Positions 8,182 through 14,952 of a stretch of DNA of 14,952 nucleotides are shown piece after piece (the stretch's first letter is position 1; every line of letters begins with the position of its first letter). The DNA is from JBHHYU01 sp046757725 (lineage in GTDB: Bacteria > Desulfobacterota > Binatia > UBA9968). The stretch is taken from positions 1 to 14,952 of the forward strand of contig JBHHYU010000080.1 of the NCBI GenBank assembly GCA_046757725.1. The letters run 5' to 3'. The position numbers and the translations under genes were made by a program. The notes beneath the pieces were generated by a model. That model ran no database searches and had not been told where the DNA came from. It worked only from the letters and a program-made list of their open reading frames with translations.

Positions 8182-8931
8182 GTGAAGATTCTGGTTTCCA
8201 ACGATGATGGCATTCAATCTAAAGGACTTTTGGCCTTGGAGGAGGTACTCCGAGATCTTGGAGAAATTTATACCGTAGCTCCGGACCGAGTGCGGAACAC
8301 CATGAGCCACGCCCTGACACTACACCGGCCGTTGCGCGTACAGGAAGTGGGCTCCCGACGTTTTGCCGTGGACGGAACTCCGACGGATTGCGTGAAGCTG
8401 GCGCTGTCAGGTTTGTTGCCGGTGCGGCCGGACCTGGTGGTTTCGGGTATCAACCAAGGGCCGAATCTGGGGGACGATATCATTTACTCCGGTACCGTCT
8501 CAGCAGCCATAGAGGGAACACTTCTCGGGATTCCCTCCATTGCTGTTTCCCTTGTAACCTTCCGGAACTTTGTTTATCAAACAGCGGCGGAGTTTACCTC
8601 TATTTTGGCTTCCCGGGTGCTGGATAAAGGTATCCCTCAGGGCACGATGCTTAACGTGAATGTTCCTCCCGTCCCCAAGCATGCGTTGAAAGGCTGGCGG
8701 TTCACCCGGCAGGGGAAGCGCCATTACAGTGAAAAGGTCGTGGAGCGGACCGATCCAAGGGGGAAGAAGTACTACTGGATCGGTGGAGACACCTTAGGAT
8801 TTGATCAGGAAGAAGGGACCGACTGTATGACAGTCCACCAGGGTTTTATCTCCGTCTCCCCACTGCACGTGGATTTTACACATCACCAATTCTTACAGGA
8901 GACACAGCCGCTAATTTTTCCGTGGCCCTAG
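8182..8931 (+). CDS. surE: 5'/3'-nucleotidase SurE
   Basis: A 250-residue SurE survival protein, a metal-dependent phosphatase that dephosphorylates nucleoside 5'- and 3'-monophosphates. The family N-terminus KILVSNDDG is present with D8 and D9 as metal ligands, S42 in the RNTMSHALTL loop and N91 in SGINQGPNLGDDIIYSGTVSAA. I chose the GTG at 8182 because SurE proteins normally begin right at this strand. An in-frame ATG at 8116 would add 22 residues (containing a CAIC pair) not expected for the family; neither start has a convincing ribosome binding site. It follows lspA by 142 bases and precedes the Hsp15-like gene by 37, all on one strand. Confidence 0.95.
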   Translation: MKILVSNDDGIQSKGLLALEEVLRDLGEIYTVAPDRVRNTMSHALTLHRPLRVQEVGSRRFAVDGTPTDCVKLALSGLLPVRPDLVVSGINQGPNLGDDIIYSGTVSAAIEGTLLGIPSIAVSLVTFRNFVYQTAAEFTSILASRVLDKGIPQGTMLNVNVPPVPKHALKGWRFTRQGKRHYSEKVVERTDPRGKKYYWIGGDTLGFDQEEGTDCMTVHQGFISVSPLHVDFTHHQFLQETQPLIFPWP

Positions 8932-8968
8932 TTTTAAAGGCCTGTATCGCATTAGCCAGTGAACCTTT

Positions 8969-9373
8969 ATGGAAGCGGCGGAATTGAGGGTACGTATCCG
9001 GCTCGATAAGTGGCTCTGGGCGGCCCGTTTTTTTAAAACACGCGCACTTGCGACTGAAGCCGTCAGCGGCGGTAGGGTGCATCTTAACGGTGCACGTGCC
9101 AAGCCAGGCAAAGTCATCAGTATCGGTGATGAGGTAAGAGTTAAGCGGGGCCCGTATAAGTGGGTCCTGATAGTACGTGGCTTTGGAAGCCGGCGTGGTT
9201 CTGCCTCTCAAGCCCGATTGCTGTATGAAGAAAGCGAACAGAGCAAACGAGACCGCGAAACCCTGACGCAACAAATGCGGGCCCTGGGTCCCCGACAGCC
9301 AGATCTAAAAGGCCGTCCTTCCAAAAAAGCTCGCCGGGAGATCGTCCGATTTACGCAAGGGGAGTGGTCATAG
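8969..9373 (+). CDS. hslR: Hsp15-like S4 RNA-binding protein
   Basis: A 134-residue basic protein with an N-terminal S4 domain (about 9-65): RIRLDKWLWAARFFKTRALATEAV, GGRVHLNGARAKPGKVI and GDEVRVKRG. This layout and the basic tail (KGRPSKKARREI) match HslR/Hsp15, which in E. coli binds stalled 50S subunits carrying nascent peptidyl-tRNA and helps recycle them. The ATG at 8969 has only a weak ribosome binding site; its place 37 bases after surE suggests co-transcription. The gene ends 4 bases before the convergent transferase gene, with no room for an obvious terminator between them. Confidence 0.92.
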   Translation: MEAAELRVRIRLDKWLWAARFFKTRALATEAVSGGRVHLNGARAKPGKVISIGDEVRVKRGPYKWVLIVRGFGSRRGSASQARLLYEESEQSKRDRETLTQQMRALGPRQPDLKGRPSKKARREIVRFTQGEWS

Positions 9374-9377
9374 CGTT

Positions 9378-11501
9378 TCAACGTCGCCCAGTTTGAGCGT
9401 GCGTTCGGCCACTTTGCGGGGTCATTCCAGCAGAACCGGACGGTGATCGCGTCTCTCTTGGGGCCGGCGCCTTCACTTGCGTTACCACGTTCACCGGGAA
9501 GACGCGTTTCTCGCGAGTCAATTGGCGGGCGGTCTCGTACTGCGCCAGGTATTCTAGGCGCATTTGCTCCAGGACCTCAGGTTGCTCCTCCGAAACATCT
9601 CGACGGACCATCCTTCCCCTCTTGACACGGTAGAGCCTAGTGCGCTCCGCTTCCTGGCCGTAGGGCGAGTAACGCAGGACAAAGCCGTCCTGAAGGTAAA
9701 GCCCGGAGTAGCGATTCGCGCTCAGGATGCCGCGCTTGTGGGCCTCACCCCGCAGTAAGCTTCGCCCCATGCCCGCGTAGACACGCCGCCCGCCCAGCAG
9801 GTCAAGGACCGTCGGAAGGATATCCAGGTGGCTGCCCTGTGTATCGAGTCGCTCCCGCCAGCGAGCCCTGGACCGTGTCAGGGCTGGGCTGTAAAAGAAG
9901 AGCGGGACGTGGATCCGTTCCAGCCGGTGGGAACCGAAGGTAACGCTGGTGTGATCCGCCACTATCACTATGAGCGTTTTATCGAAGTCTGGAAGGACGT
10001 GGCGGAGCATTTCTAAAAAAGCTTTCAGGCTGGTGTCTACGTAGTGGAAGGCGTCGAGCTTCCGGTCACCGAATGGTGCCGGAGTTCCCTCTGGGATGGA
10101 CCATGGCGAGTGGCTCGTGGAGGTTACCAGGTAGGCGGTAAAGGGTCCGTGTGAGGTCGACAGGATCTCGGCGGCCTCCGTCAGGAACGCACCGTCAAAG
10201 ACGCCTAGAGGGCCGGTGATCGGTGTTGAGGGGTGGTTGCCGCGGAGGCGGGCCTCGAGATCGTGAAAATCGTGGGTTTCGTACCCCTGGTTACCCATGA
10301 AACTCACGAAATCGGCGGCCCGCTGACGGAACCCCTGCATGAAGTAATGATGATAGGTCTTCGATCCGAGAATTGTCGGCAGGCCTCCATAACGTCCGTT
10401 CACTTCATATGACAGGAGAAACTCGGTCTTTAACTCCGAAAAGGTCTTGGGGAGGCTGGTGGTAATGGAAAATATGGAGCCATCGGTGGCGTCGGCACTC
10501 TGAAAAATATTGTTAAAGTAGAGGGCGTCGTGGGTAAGCCGCCGGAGATAAGGCATCACCGGACGACCCCGGACCATGTGATGGACCAGCGAATCGGAAA
10601 GCCCCTCCACCTGGATGAGGATCACATTGCGGATCCCGAAGTTGTTACGAGACGAAACCTCGCGAAACAGGGGATACTGGGTGTCCGTGGGGGTGAGCCC
10701 AAGAATCTTCAGGGTCCGGTGTAAAGCCCACTCCAGATCCACCTCGCTGCCCTGGAGACCGAGTTCGAAGCGAGCCAGACCGGCTAGGTTCACCGGCAGG
10801 TAGTAACGCACCAGATCGTGAACAGGGTTAATCACAGCCTGGTTCGACAGATAGTTGTCGAAACGCATGTAGTACTGGCTGGCAGTAGGCAAGGGTACCC
10901 AACCCAGGGGCCAATCGGTCTTCTTGATGGTTACCGGTTCTAGGTTGGTAAGCAAGAAAAGCGCCAGTATCCCCACAAGAGCGTATCGACGTGTAGGCCC
11001 GCGAAGCTCTACTGCAGCCAGCGGTGCACGACGGAAGGCCCAGACGGTCAGTGCAATGAAGATCAGAGATCCGATCAAAACTGTTACTCCCAGAGTGCTA
11101 CGTTCGTAAAAAAAGGGAGCGACCGCCAGGTAAACCTCATCCGGCCGGGTCACGTTGGCGATCAGCATCTCCCACAAGTGCTGGTTACGCTCAGCGAAGA
11201 ACTGGAAGTTGGCGAAGCAGACCAACCCGTGAAGCCCAGTGAGGATCCAAAGGGCGAGCCGCTGGCGACGCGGGTGCCAGCGTCCAGCGACGATTGCCGG
11301 GAGGGCTACCAGGAAGAGTTCCAACCCCAGCAGCGCCAGGTCCAGGCGTAACCCATATGACAAGATCCACATTGCCCCTCTGGACGGCCCCTCCGCCGTG
11401 AAGCTCGCCATGAATGCCGCCCGATAGGCGGTAAACACCGCCAGGTTCGCCACCACGAACGCTGCAGCGATCCTCACCCAACCTGTCAGCTGTTTCGCCA
11501 T
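9378..11501 (-). CDS. LTA-synthase/OpgB-like membrane phosphoglycerol transferase (sulfatase superfamily)
   Basis: A 707-residue protein with about five N-terminal membrane helices (roughly 10-30, 47-72, 83-105, 137-156, 172-188) and an extracytoplasmic alkaline-phosphatase/sulfatase-like domain from about 290. Motifs: NVILIQVEGL with metal Glu299; the nucleophile region SADATDGSIFSITTSLP with Thr339 as probable catalytic Thr (compare GKTSDAEF in LtaS); STSHSPW (H464); and IVIVADHTSVTFG (D516, H517). LtaS transfers glycerol phosphate from phosphatidylglycerol to lipoteichoic acid; in Gram-negatives the relatives (OpgB/MdoB) decorate periplasmic glucans or other glycans. The Gram-negative context favours the latter; the acceptor is unknown. 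The ATG at 11501 follows a weak GGGTAG site. The C-terminal 40 residues are low-complexity and polar. Confidence 0.88.
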   Translation of the reverse strand: MAKQLTGWVRIAAAFVVANLAVFTAYRAAFMASFTAEGPSRGAMWILSYGLRLDLALLGLELFLVALPAIVAGRWHPRRQRLALWILTGLHGLVCFANFQFFAERNQHLWEMLIANVTRPDEVYLAVAPFFYERSTLGVTVLIGSLIFIALTVWAFRRAPLAAVELRGPTRRYALVGILALFLLTNLEPVTIKKTDWPLGWVPLPTASQYYMRFDNYLSNQAVINPVHDLVRYYLPVNLAGLARFELGLQGSEVDLEWALHRTLKILGLTPTDTQYPLFREVSSRNNFGIRNVILIQVEGLSDSLVHHMVRGRPVMPYLRRLTHDALYFNNIFQSADATDGSIFSITTSLPKTFSELKTEFLLSYEVNGRYGGLPTILGSKTYHHYFMQGFRQRAADFVSFMGNQGYETHDFHDLEARLRGNHPSTPITGPLGVFDGAFLTEAAEILSTSHGPFTAYLVTSTSHSPWSIPEGTPAPFGDRKLDAFHYVDTSLKAFLEMLRHVLPDFDKTLIVIVADHTSVTFGSHRLERIHVPLFFYSPALTRSRARWRERLDTQGSHLDILPTVLDLLGGRRVYAGMGRSLLRGEAHKRGILSANRYSGLYLQDGFVLRYSPYGQEAERTRLYRVKRGRMVRRDVSEEQPEVLEQMRLEYLAQYETARQLTREKRVFPVNVVTQVKAPAPRETRSPSGSAGMTPQSGRTHAQTGRR

Positions 11502-11798
11502 GGGTTTGACTACCCGCGCGCTGTCAATGCCATGTGCTGGCCAGATTAATAAGAATTTGCCTTTTAGATATGAACACTGAAAACCCCCGAACTGTCCACC
11601 ACGTAACCTATGCCCGCCCGCCTTTGGGGGTCCCGAATCAGCTACCTAGGGCCCAAACTGGCCGGTCATCCCTCACTTTGTGCGAGAGTAGTCGATTAGC
11701 TGAACTTATGTCAAACAGAGACTGACCTTGCAAGTAGACTCGGATACCTGCCTCCGCCTCAGGAATACTTCGTCCTGAATCCGGTTGGGAAATGATCT
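11502..11798. other. Gene-free stretch between the transferase and Smr genes
   Basis: About 300 bases without a convincing gene. It should hold the promoter of the leftward transferase gene, but no clear -35/-10 pair was found. A 6-bp inverted repeat (TCAGGA at 11759-11764, TCCTGA at 11773-11778, 8-base loop) lies just after the Smr stop without a following T-run, so it is not a typical intrinsic terminator. Short ORFs here do not resemble known proteins. Confidence 0.5.
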
Positions 11799-12134
11799 TT
11801 AGTGCTTTTTTAACACCACAATGGTCGCCCCCCAACCACCGGACTCTTCAGGGGCATCTTTGAAGGACAAAACCCAGGGGTGTTTTTCCAAGATCGAGCG
11901 GACGATTCGGCGCTGAATACCCATGCCGCGACCGTGGACGAGACGAACTTCGCAAAGGCCCGACCGTTTGCACTGCTCGAGGTACTCCTCCACAACGCTC
12001 GGTATATCCTTCGGAGAAAAGGGATGCAGATCGATGGAGTCCTCTAGAGGAAGGACAACTGGCTCGCCAAAAGGTGAAACGATCCCTGGCTCGCTGGAAG
12101 AATCTTTTGATCTATTTTTCCTGTTCTGGCTCAT
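11799..12134 (-). CDS. Smr-domain protein
   Basis: A 111-residue protein made almost entirely of a Smr (small MutS-related) domain. Signature elements: S-I-DLHPF (DLH at 35-37), CEVRLVHGRGMGIQRRIVRSIL (VHGRG at 66-70) and GGWGATIVVL (99-108). Stand-alone Smr proteins are nucleases or nucleic-acid-binding proteins; some are linked to ribosome-collision rescue (SmrB type), others to recombination. The first 30 residues are polar and likely disordered. It starts 9 bases after the stop codon of the upstream methyltransferase-family gene on the same strand, so the two are probably one transcript, though their roles look unrelated. Confidence 0.92.
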   Translation of the reverse strand: MSQNRKNRSKDSSSEPGIVSPFGEPVVLPLEDSIDLHPFSPKDIPSVVEEYLEQCKRSGLCEVRLVHGRGMGIQRRIVRSILEKHPWVLSFKDAPEESGGWGATIVVLKKH

Positions 12135-12143
12135 CCAATCGTC

Positions 12144-12605
12144 TCAGAAAAGGCCGGGGAGCCACCGCTTCACGCTGGCAAGATAGTCGACATAAGGCTG
12201 GCCGAGCCGCTCGACCAAACTACGCTCATCACCCAGGACCCGAAAGTGAAACCAGACTGCAGTGACGATCGTGATGAGCGCGGCGAATAAAGATTTTAGA
12301 GTCAGGGTAAGACCGATCAGGAAGATAATGTGTCCCAGGTACATGGGGTTCCGGCTATAGGCATAAGGTCCGATTGCGACCAGGCGCTCGGGGGGCGTTT
12401 GCAACCCCGGTCCACCCCCACCGTGCTTGATTCTATAAAGCCCGCACAGGCGGTACTGTAAATAGCCCCAGAGCATCAAGGGTAGAAAGAGGGGCTCGAG
12501 CCATAGATTGCCCTTATTTAACGCCAGCTCCCACACGAGCGTGATCAGCGGATAGAGAAAAAAAGTCCTGAAAGGGGTTCGGTGGAGAGATTCTAAGCCA
12601 TTCAT
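12144..12605 (-). CDS. PEMT/ICMT-family membrane methyltransferase
   Basis: A 153-residue integral membrane protein with three to four hydrophobic segments (about 13-30, 36-55, 88-118). It carries the family signature VAIGPYAYSRNPMYLGHIIFLIG (about 76-98), D126-E127 in RVLGDERSLVERLG, and the ending YVDYLASVKRWLPG. These match the isoprenylcysteine O-methyltransferase / phospholipid N-methyltransferase group that binds S-adenosylmethionine at the membrane. The bacterial substrate (lipid headgroup or other) cannot be inferred. Start ATG at 12605 without a strong ribosome binding site; stop TGA at 12144-12146, followed closely by the Smr gene. Confidence 0.85.
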   Translation of the reverse strand: MNGLESLHRTPFRTFFLYPLITLVWELALNKGNLWLEPLFLPLMLWGYLQYRLCGLYRIKHGGGGPGLQTPPERLVAIGPYAYSRNPMYLGHIIFLIGLTLTLKSLFAALITIVTAVWFHFRVLGDERSLVERLGQPYVDYLASVKRWLPGLF

Positions 12606-12622
12606 AAACTTTACACTTGTCC

Positions 12623-12628
12623 TATAAT
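12623..12628 (+). promoter_or_regulatory. Possible -10 element for the TauE/SafE-family gene
   Basis: A perfect TATAAT in the divergent region between the PEMT-family and TauE/SafE-family genes. A weak -35 match (TTCATA at 12601-12606) lies 16 bases upstream, overlapping the start codon of the divergent gene. It would give a leader of about 70 bases. Confidence 0.35.
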
Positions 12629-12704
12629 CATTGACAAAAGTCCGGAAGGCCTGCAGACTTCTAATCCAACATCATCCTGACGATTTTTGCAGCTCAAATC
12701 AACT

Positions 12705-13448
12705 ATGCCGTTTGACCAGACAACGCTTCTCGTAGCCGTTTTCCTTCTCCTCGCAGCTTATGTCAAAGGCACTACGGGAATGGGATTCCCGCTCATAGCC
12801 ACACCCATGGTGGCCCTCCTGCTGGATATCCGTGTTGCCATCGTCATTCTGATCATCCCGAACATTCTCATGGATATCACCCAGATCTTCCGACGAGGGT
12901 TCCCGTCTGCCGTGTTTCAGCGATTTGCTTGGCTCTTTCTCCTAACCATCATCGGAGTCTTTCTGGGTACCAAGGTCCTTGTCATTCTTCCCCTGTGGAT
13001 CCTAAACCTGGCTCTGGGTATCATGGTCCTTGGGTTCGTTGCTTCCAACCTTTCTCGCTTCGGCATTCATGTATCTCCCCTATGGGAACCAGTTTTTTCT
13101 CCGGTGGCGGGTTTGATCAGCGGTTTTTTAAATGGTGTAACCAATGCGGGCGGACCAGCCCTCGCCATCTATCTTTACAGCCTCAATCTATCGAAGACGG
13201 AGTTTATCAAATCGATCTCGAGTATCTTCCTCATCACCAAAATAAGCCAGCTGGTTGCAGTCTCGACCTGGAATCTCTTTGCCCCACAGACTCTTTATCT
13301 GTCGTTGGAGGTCACGCTCTTTGTCTTGCTGGGTTTCTATGCCGGTCTGAAGACCCAGGACCGCGTAAACCAGCAGACCTTCAACCGTGCATTGCTGACA
13401 TTTATGTGTGTGATGGGCGTTACCTTGGTATTCCGCTCGGTTCGTTAG
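12705..13448 (+). CDS. TauE/SafE-family (TSUP) membrane permease
   Basis: A 247-residue polytopic membrane protein with about seven to eight hydrophobic segments. The N-terminal motif AYVKGTTGMGFPLIATPMVALLLDIRVA and the mid-protein repeat GLISGFLNGVTNAGGPALAIYLYSL are the two paired signatures of TauE/SafE/YfcA (TSUP) transporters, implicated in export of sulfite, sulfonates or related anions. The substrate is not determined here. I prefer the ATG at 12705; an in-frame TTG at 12687 adds six residues, and neither has a good ribosome binding site. It ends 161 bases from the end of the convergent MetE-like gene; a link through sulfur chemistry is possible but not shown. Confidence 0.9.
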   Translation: MPFDQTTLLVAVFLLLAAYVKGTTGMGFPLIATPMVALLLDIRVAIVILIIPNILMDITQIFRRGFPSAVFQRFAWLFLLTIIGVFLGTKVLVILPLWILNLALGIMVLGFVASNLSRFGIHVSPLWEPVFSPVAGLISGFLNGVTNAGGPALAIYLYSLNLSKTEFIKSISSIFLITKISQLVAVSTWNLFAPQTLYLSLEVTLFVLLGFYAGLKTQDRVNQQTFNRALLTFMCVMGVTLVFRSVR

Positions 13449-13609
13449 CGTCCGTTGGATTTCAGTATGCCTGCTTCTTTGTTTCTTGCCGCTTCGGTTT
13501 CGAAGGGACAACTGAATTTGAGCGCTTCATGGCTACCAGGAGCGCAATGCTACCCCCCGCTCTTTTTCCTTCCGGCCTTGGCGGCATAGGACGTCCTGGA
13601 AAGTTTTTT

Positions 13610-14713
13610 TTACCCCCATATTTCGCGAGCTGTCTTCACCACTAGTTCCAGCTTCCGGCGCTGGTCGTTCGCAGAGATGTTATTGCCGATAATGGACGAA
13701 GCAAACCCACACTGGGGGCTCAACCCCAGCCTGTCCCGGGTGATATACCGGCCGGCCTCGGATACTCGCTGCCTTAACCCGGACTCGGTCTCCAGTTGCG
13801 CCGTCTTGGTTGTGACCAATCCCAAGACAACGAACTTATCATCAGGGACATCTTTTAGAGGAACAAATGATCCGGAGCGGGGGTCATCATATTCCAGGAG
13901 GAGGCGATCTGCCGTCACGCGGCGAAAGAGTTGACGGCTGATCGCTTGATAATTCCCTTCGGACAGCCACCGGCTGCCCTGGTTTCCCCGTCAAACATGA
14001 AGGCCAAAGGTCACTGTCGGAAACCCTTCCATGACCGCGTTATCCATGTCGATACCGAGAGTAAGCCACTGGTTTAGACTCCAGCCCAATCCCTCATAAA
14101 AACTGCGGGTGTTAGGATCGAGTAGGAGACCGTAATGGGGTGCATCGATCTGAATGTAGGTAGCTCCGAGACGAACTAACTCTCTAACCTCATCACGCAG
14201 GATGTCAACTATGTCAGCGAAGAAGGAATCCAGGGTCGGATAGGCTTCCCTGGAGTGCCGGGGAGACCAGAAATTTGCCCAGAGACCGGGGCTGGGTAGC
14301 GTGATCTTAGGTACGCGCATAGTTTTCGCTTTCAGATAGGCAAACTCATCTGCCGAGAGATAGCGACGACGCACTAGCTTGCCTACCACCCCGAGGTTTG
14401 ACGGGCGTTGTTCCCTGTGAATTCCCCTCTCATCATGCCAATCGCCCCAGAGAAAGGCATCAAGCCCGAACTCCCCAAAGCCGCTCACAGCGGCGGTCAT
14501 CTGGCTTTGAAAAGACTGCCGGCGCATCTCTCCGTCGGTTACGACCTCTAAGCCTACCGCCTCCTGCAGCGCAACGGCTTCGTCCACCGCCCGATCCTCG
14601 ATCTCTTTAAAACGAGCTGGGGTAATGGTCCCAGCGGCCAGTCGCTCTTGAGCCTGAAGCATCTCCGCTGGTCTAAGCAGGCTTCCGACGACGTCAGCGT
14701 GAGCGGTGATCAC
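13610..14713 (-). CDS. MetE-like cobalamin-independent methyltransferase, putative selenoprotein (in-frame TGA = Sec241)
   Basis: Read through one in-frame TGA, this is a 367-residue protein of the methionine synthase II / MetE C-terminal-domain family, whose zinc activates a thiol for methyl or alkyl transfer. Segment 1-240 has the N-terminal VVGSLLRPAEMLQAQ, EVVTDGEMRRQSF, YIQIDAPHYGLLLDP and FPTVTFGLHV blocks. After the TGA (13991-13993) the same frame continues RGNQGSRWLSEGNYQ, ADRLLLEYDDPRSGSF, VVLGLVTTK and LSPQCGFASS to a TAA at 13610. In relatives the TGA position is the Cys of the zinc-binding His-x-Cys; here H239-V-U241, with C335 intact. An 8-bp hairpin with a GGU loop follows the TGA. 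The GTG at 14713 has a weak AAGAG site; an upstream in-frame TAA limits extension. True substrates are unknown; methionine synthesis is not certain. The alternative is a pseudogene with a nonsense mutation. Confidence 0.85.
13961..13979 (-). other. Putative bacterial SECIS hairpin
   Basis: On the coding (minus) strand, stem GGGCAGCC (13979-13972), loop GGU (13971-13969), stem GGCUGUCC (13968-13961). All eight positions pair, one as G-U. The stem begins 11 bases after the TGA and the loop 19 bases after it, close to the spacing in E. coli fdhF; the loop begins with GG as expected for SelB recognition. It lacks the bulged U of the E. coli element, which is not universal. It lies wholly inside the reading frame. 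Confidence 0.75.
13991..13993 (-). other. Putative selenocysteine codon (TGA)
   Basis: The in-frame TGA is codon 241 of the MetE-like gene, preceded by GGC CTT CAT GTT (G-L-H-V) and followed by CGG GGA AAC CAG (R-G-N-Q). Homologues have a Cys codon (TGC/TGT), one base away, at this place. It is the only stop between 14713 and 13612 in this frame. Confidence 0.8.
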
Positions 14714-14804
14714 ATCTCTTATCTACTTCAAAATCAGTCTTGGCTCAAATACCCCCCCCTGATGCGGCCTTCCGCGCCTTGACGAGGCAGAGGTCATTGC
14801 GCTA

Positions 14805-14819
14805 TTTGCGTAACGCAAA
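14805..14819. promoter_or_regulatory. Perfect 15-bp dyad, possible operator
   Basis: TTTGCGT-A-ACGCAAA is a perfect inverted repeat with a single central base, about 92 bases upstream of the MetE-like start. A partial copy of one half (TGCGTAA) follows at 14821-14827. The symmetry suggests a transcription-factor site; the factor is unknown. Confidence 0.4.
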
Positions 14820-14848
14820 CTGCGTAATTGGCAGGTCAGTGGTATAAG

Positions 14849-14877
14849 GCGATTTTCAATCAGGGTAGAAAATCACC
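14849..14877. repeat. Inverted repeat upstream of the MetE-like gene
   Basis: GGCGATTTTC and GAAAATCACC flank a 10-base spacer (14858-14867-AATCAGGGTA region), pairing at 9 of 10 positions. It could be an RNA hairpin or a protein-binding site. No T-run follows on either side, so it is not a standard intrinsic terminator. The region 14714-14952 shows no recognisable gene. Confidence 0.35.
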
Positions 14878-14952
14878 GTGAGCAATACCTATCAACTCAT
14901 TTAAGAATGTAACCCAGTGGGGGATCATCTTGTCATCTAAGATCTAACCTTT

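Noticed and set aside
13565..13611. Intrinsic terminator after the TauE/SafE-family gene
   Set aside because: TTTCC/GGAAA can pair ahead of an eight-T run, but the enclosed loop is long and poorly structured, and the T-run overlaps the stop codon of the convergent gene; too weak to call.
13918..13991. Frameshift or two separate genes in the MetE-like region
   Set aside because: The downstream part continues in exactly the same frame after the TGA, with family-typical sequence from the very next codon; no base needs to be added or removed.
13991..13993. General TGA reassignment (for example to Trp or Gly)
   Set aside because: TGA serves as the normal terminator of ileS (7537-7539) and of the PEMT-family gene, and no other gene in the window contains an internal TGA.
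14714..14952. Cobalamin or SAM riboswitch upstream of the MetE-like gene
   Set aside because: No conserved riboswitch core was recognised, only a vague CCACTG resemblance to the B12 motif.

Overview
The window is chromosomal DNA of a Gram-negative bacterium: it has a lipid-A-type acyltransferase, lipoprotein signal peptidase, proteobacterial-style glnA-glnB order and mostly housekeeping genes. Base composition is moderately GC-rich by eye. The gene mix (UbiD/class II aldolase pair, stand-alone MetE-like protein, SurE, Hsp15) suggests a deltaproteobacterium-like, NC10-like or Tectomicrobia-like lineage, but the phylum cannot be fixed from this sequence. No IS element, CRISPR, rRNA or tRNA is seen.

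Layout. (1) 1-447, plus: the last 17 codons of glutamine synthetase (glnA), then a complete PII protein (glnB). (2) 444-4056, minus: a UbiD-type prenylated-FMN decarboxylase and a class II aldolase/adducin-family protein, a probable two-gene catabolic unit, preceded by an LpxL/HtrB-type acyltransferase whose HX4(D/E) motif lacks the acidic residue. (3) 4249-9373, plus: a small HELGH zinc-protease-like protein, ileS, lspA (overlapping ileS by 4 bases), surE and an Hsp15-like S4 protein. (4) 9378-12605, minus: a membrane LTA-synthase/OpgB-like phosphoglycerol transferase, then a Smr-domain protein and a PEMT/ICMT-family membrane methyltransferase that look co-transcribed. (5) 12705-13448, plus: a TauE/SafE-family permease. 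(6) 13610-14713, minus: a cobalamin-independent methionine synthase (MetE)-family protein.

The most striking item is the last gene. It looks like two ORF fragments, but both lie in one reading frame, interrupted only by a single TGA. The TGA sits exactly where the family has the Cys of its zinc-binding His-x-Cys motif (H239-V240-[TGA241]-R-G-N). Eleven bases downstream is an uninterrupted 8-bp hairpin with a GGU loop, the layout of a bacterial SECIS element. The second zinc-ligand Cys (C335, in SPQCGF) is intact. Other genes here (ileS, the PEMT-family gene) use TGA as a normal stop, so this is best read as a selenocysteine-containing MetE-like methyltransferase. Two inverted repeats upstream of it may be regulatory sites.
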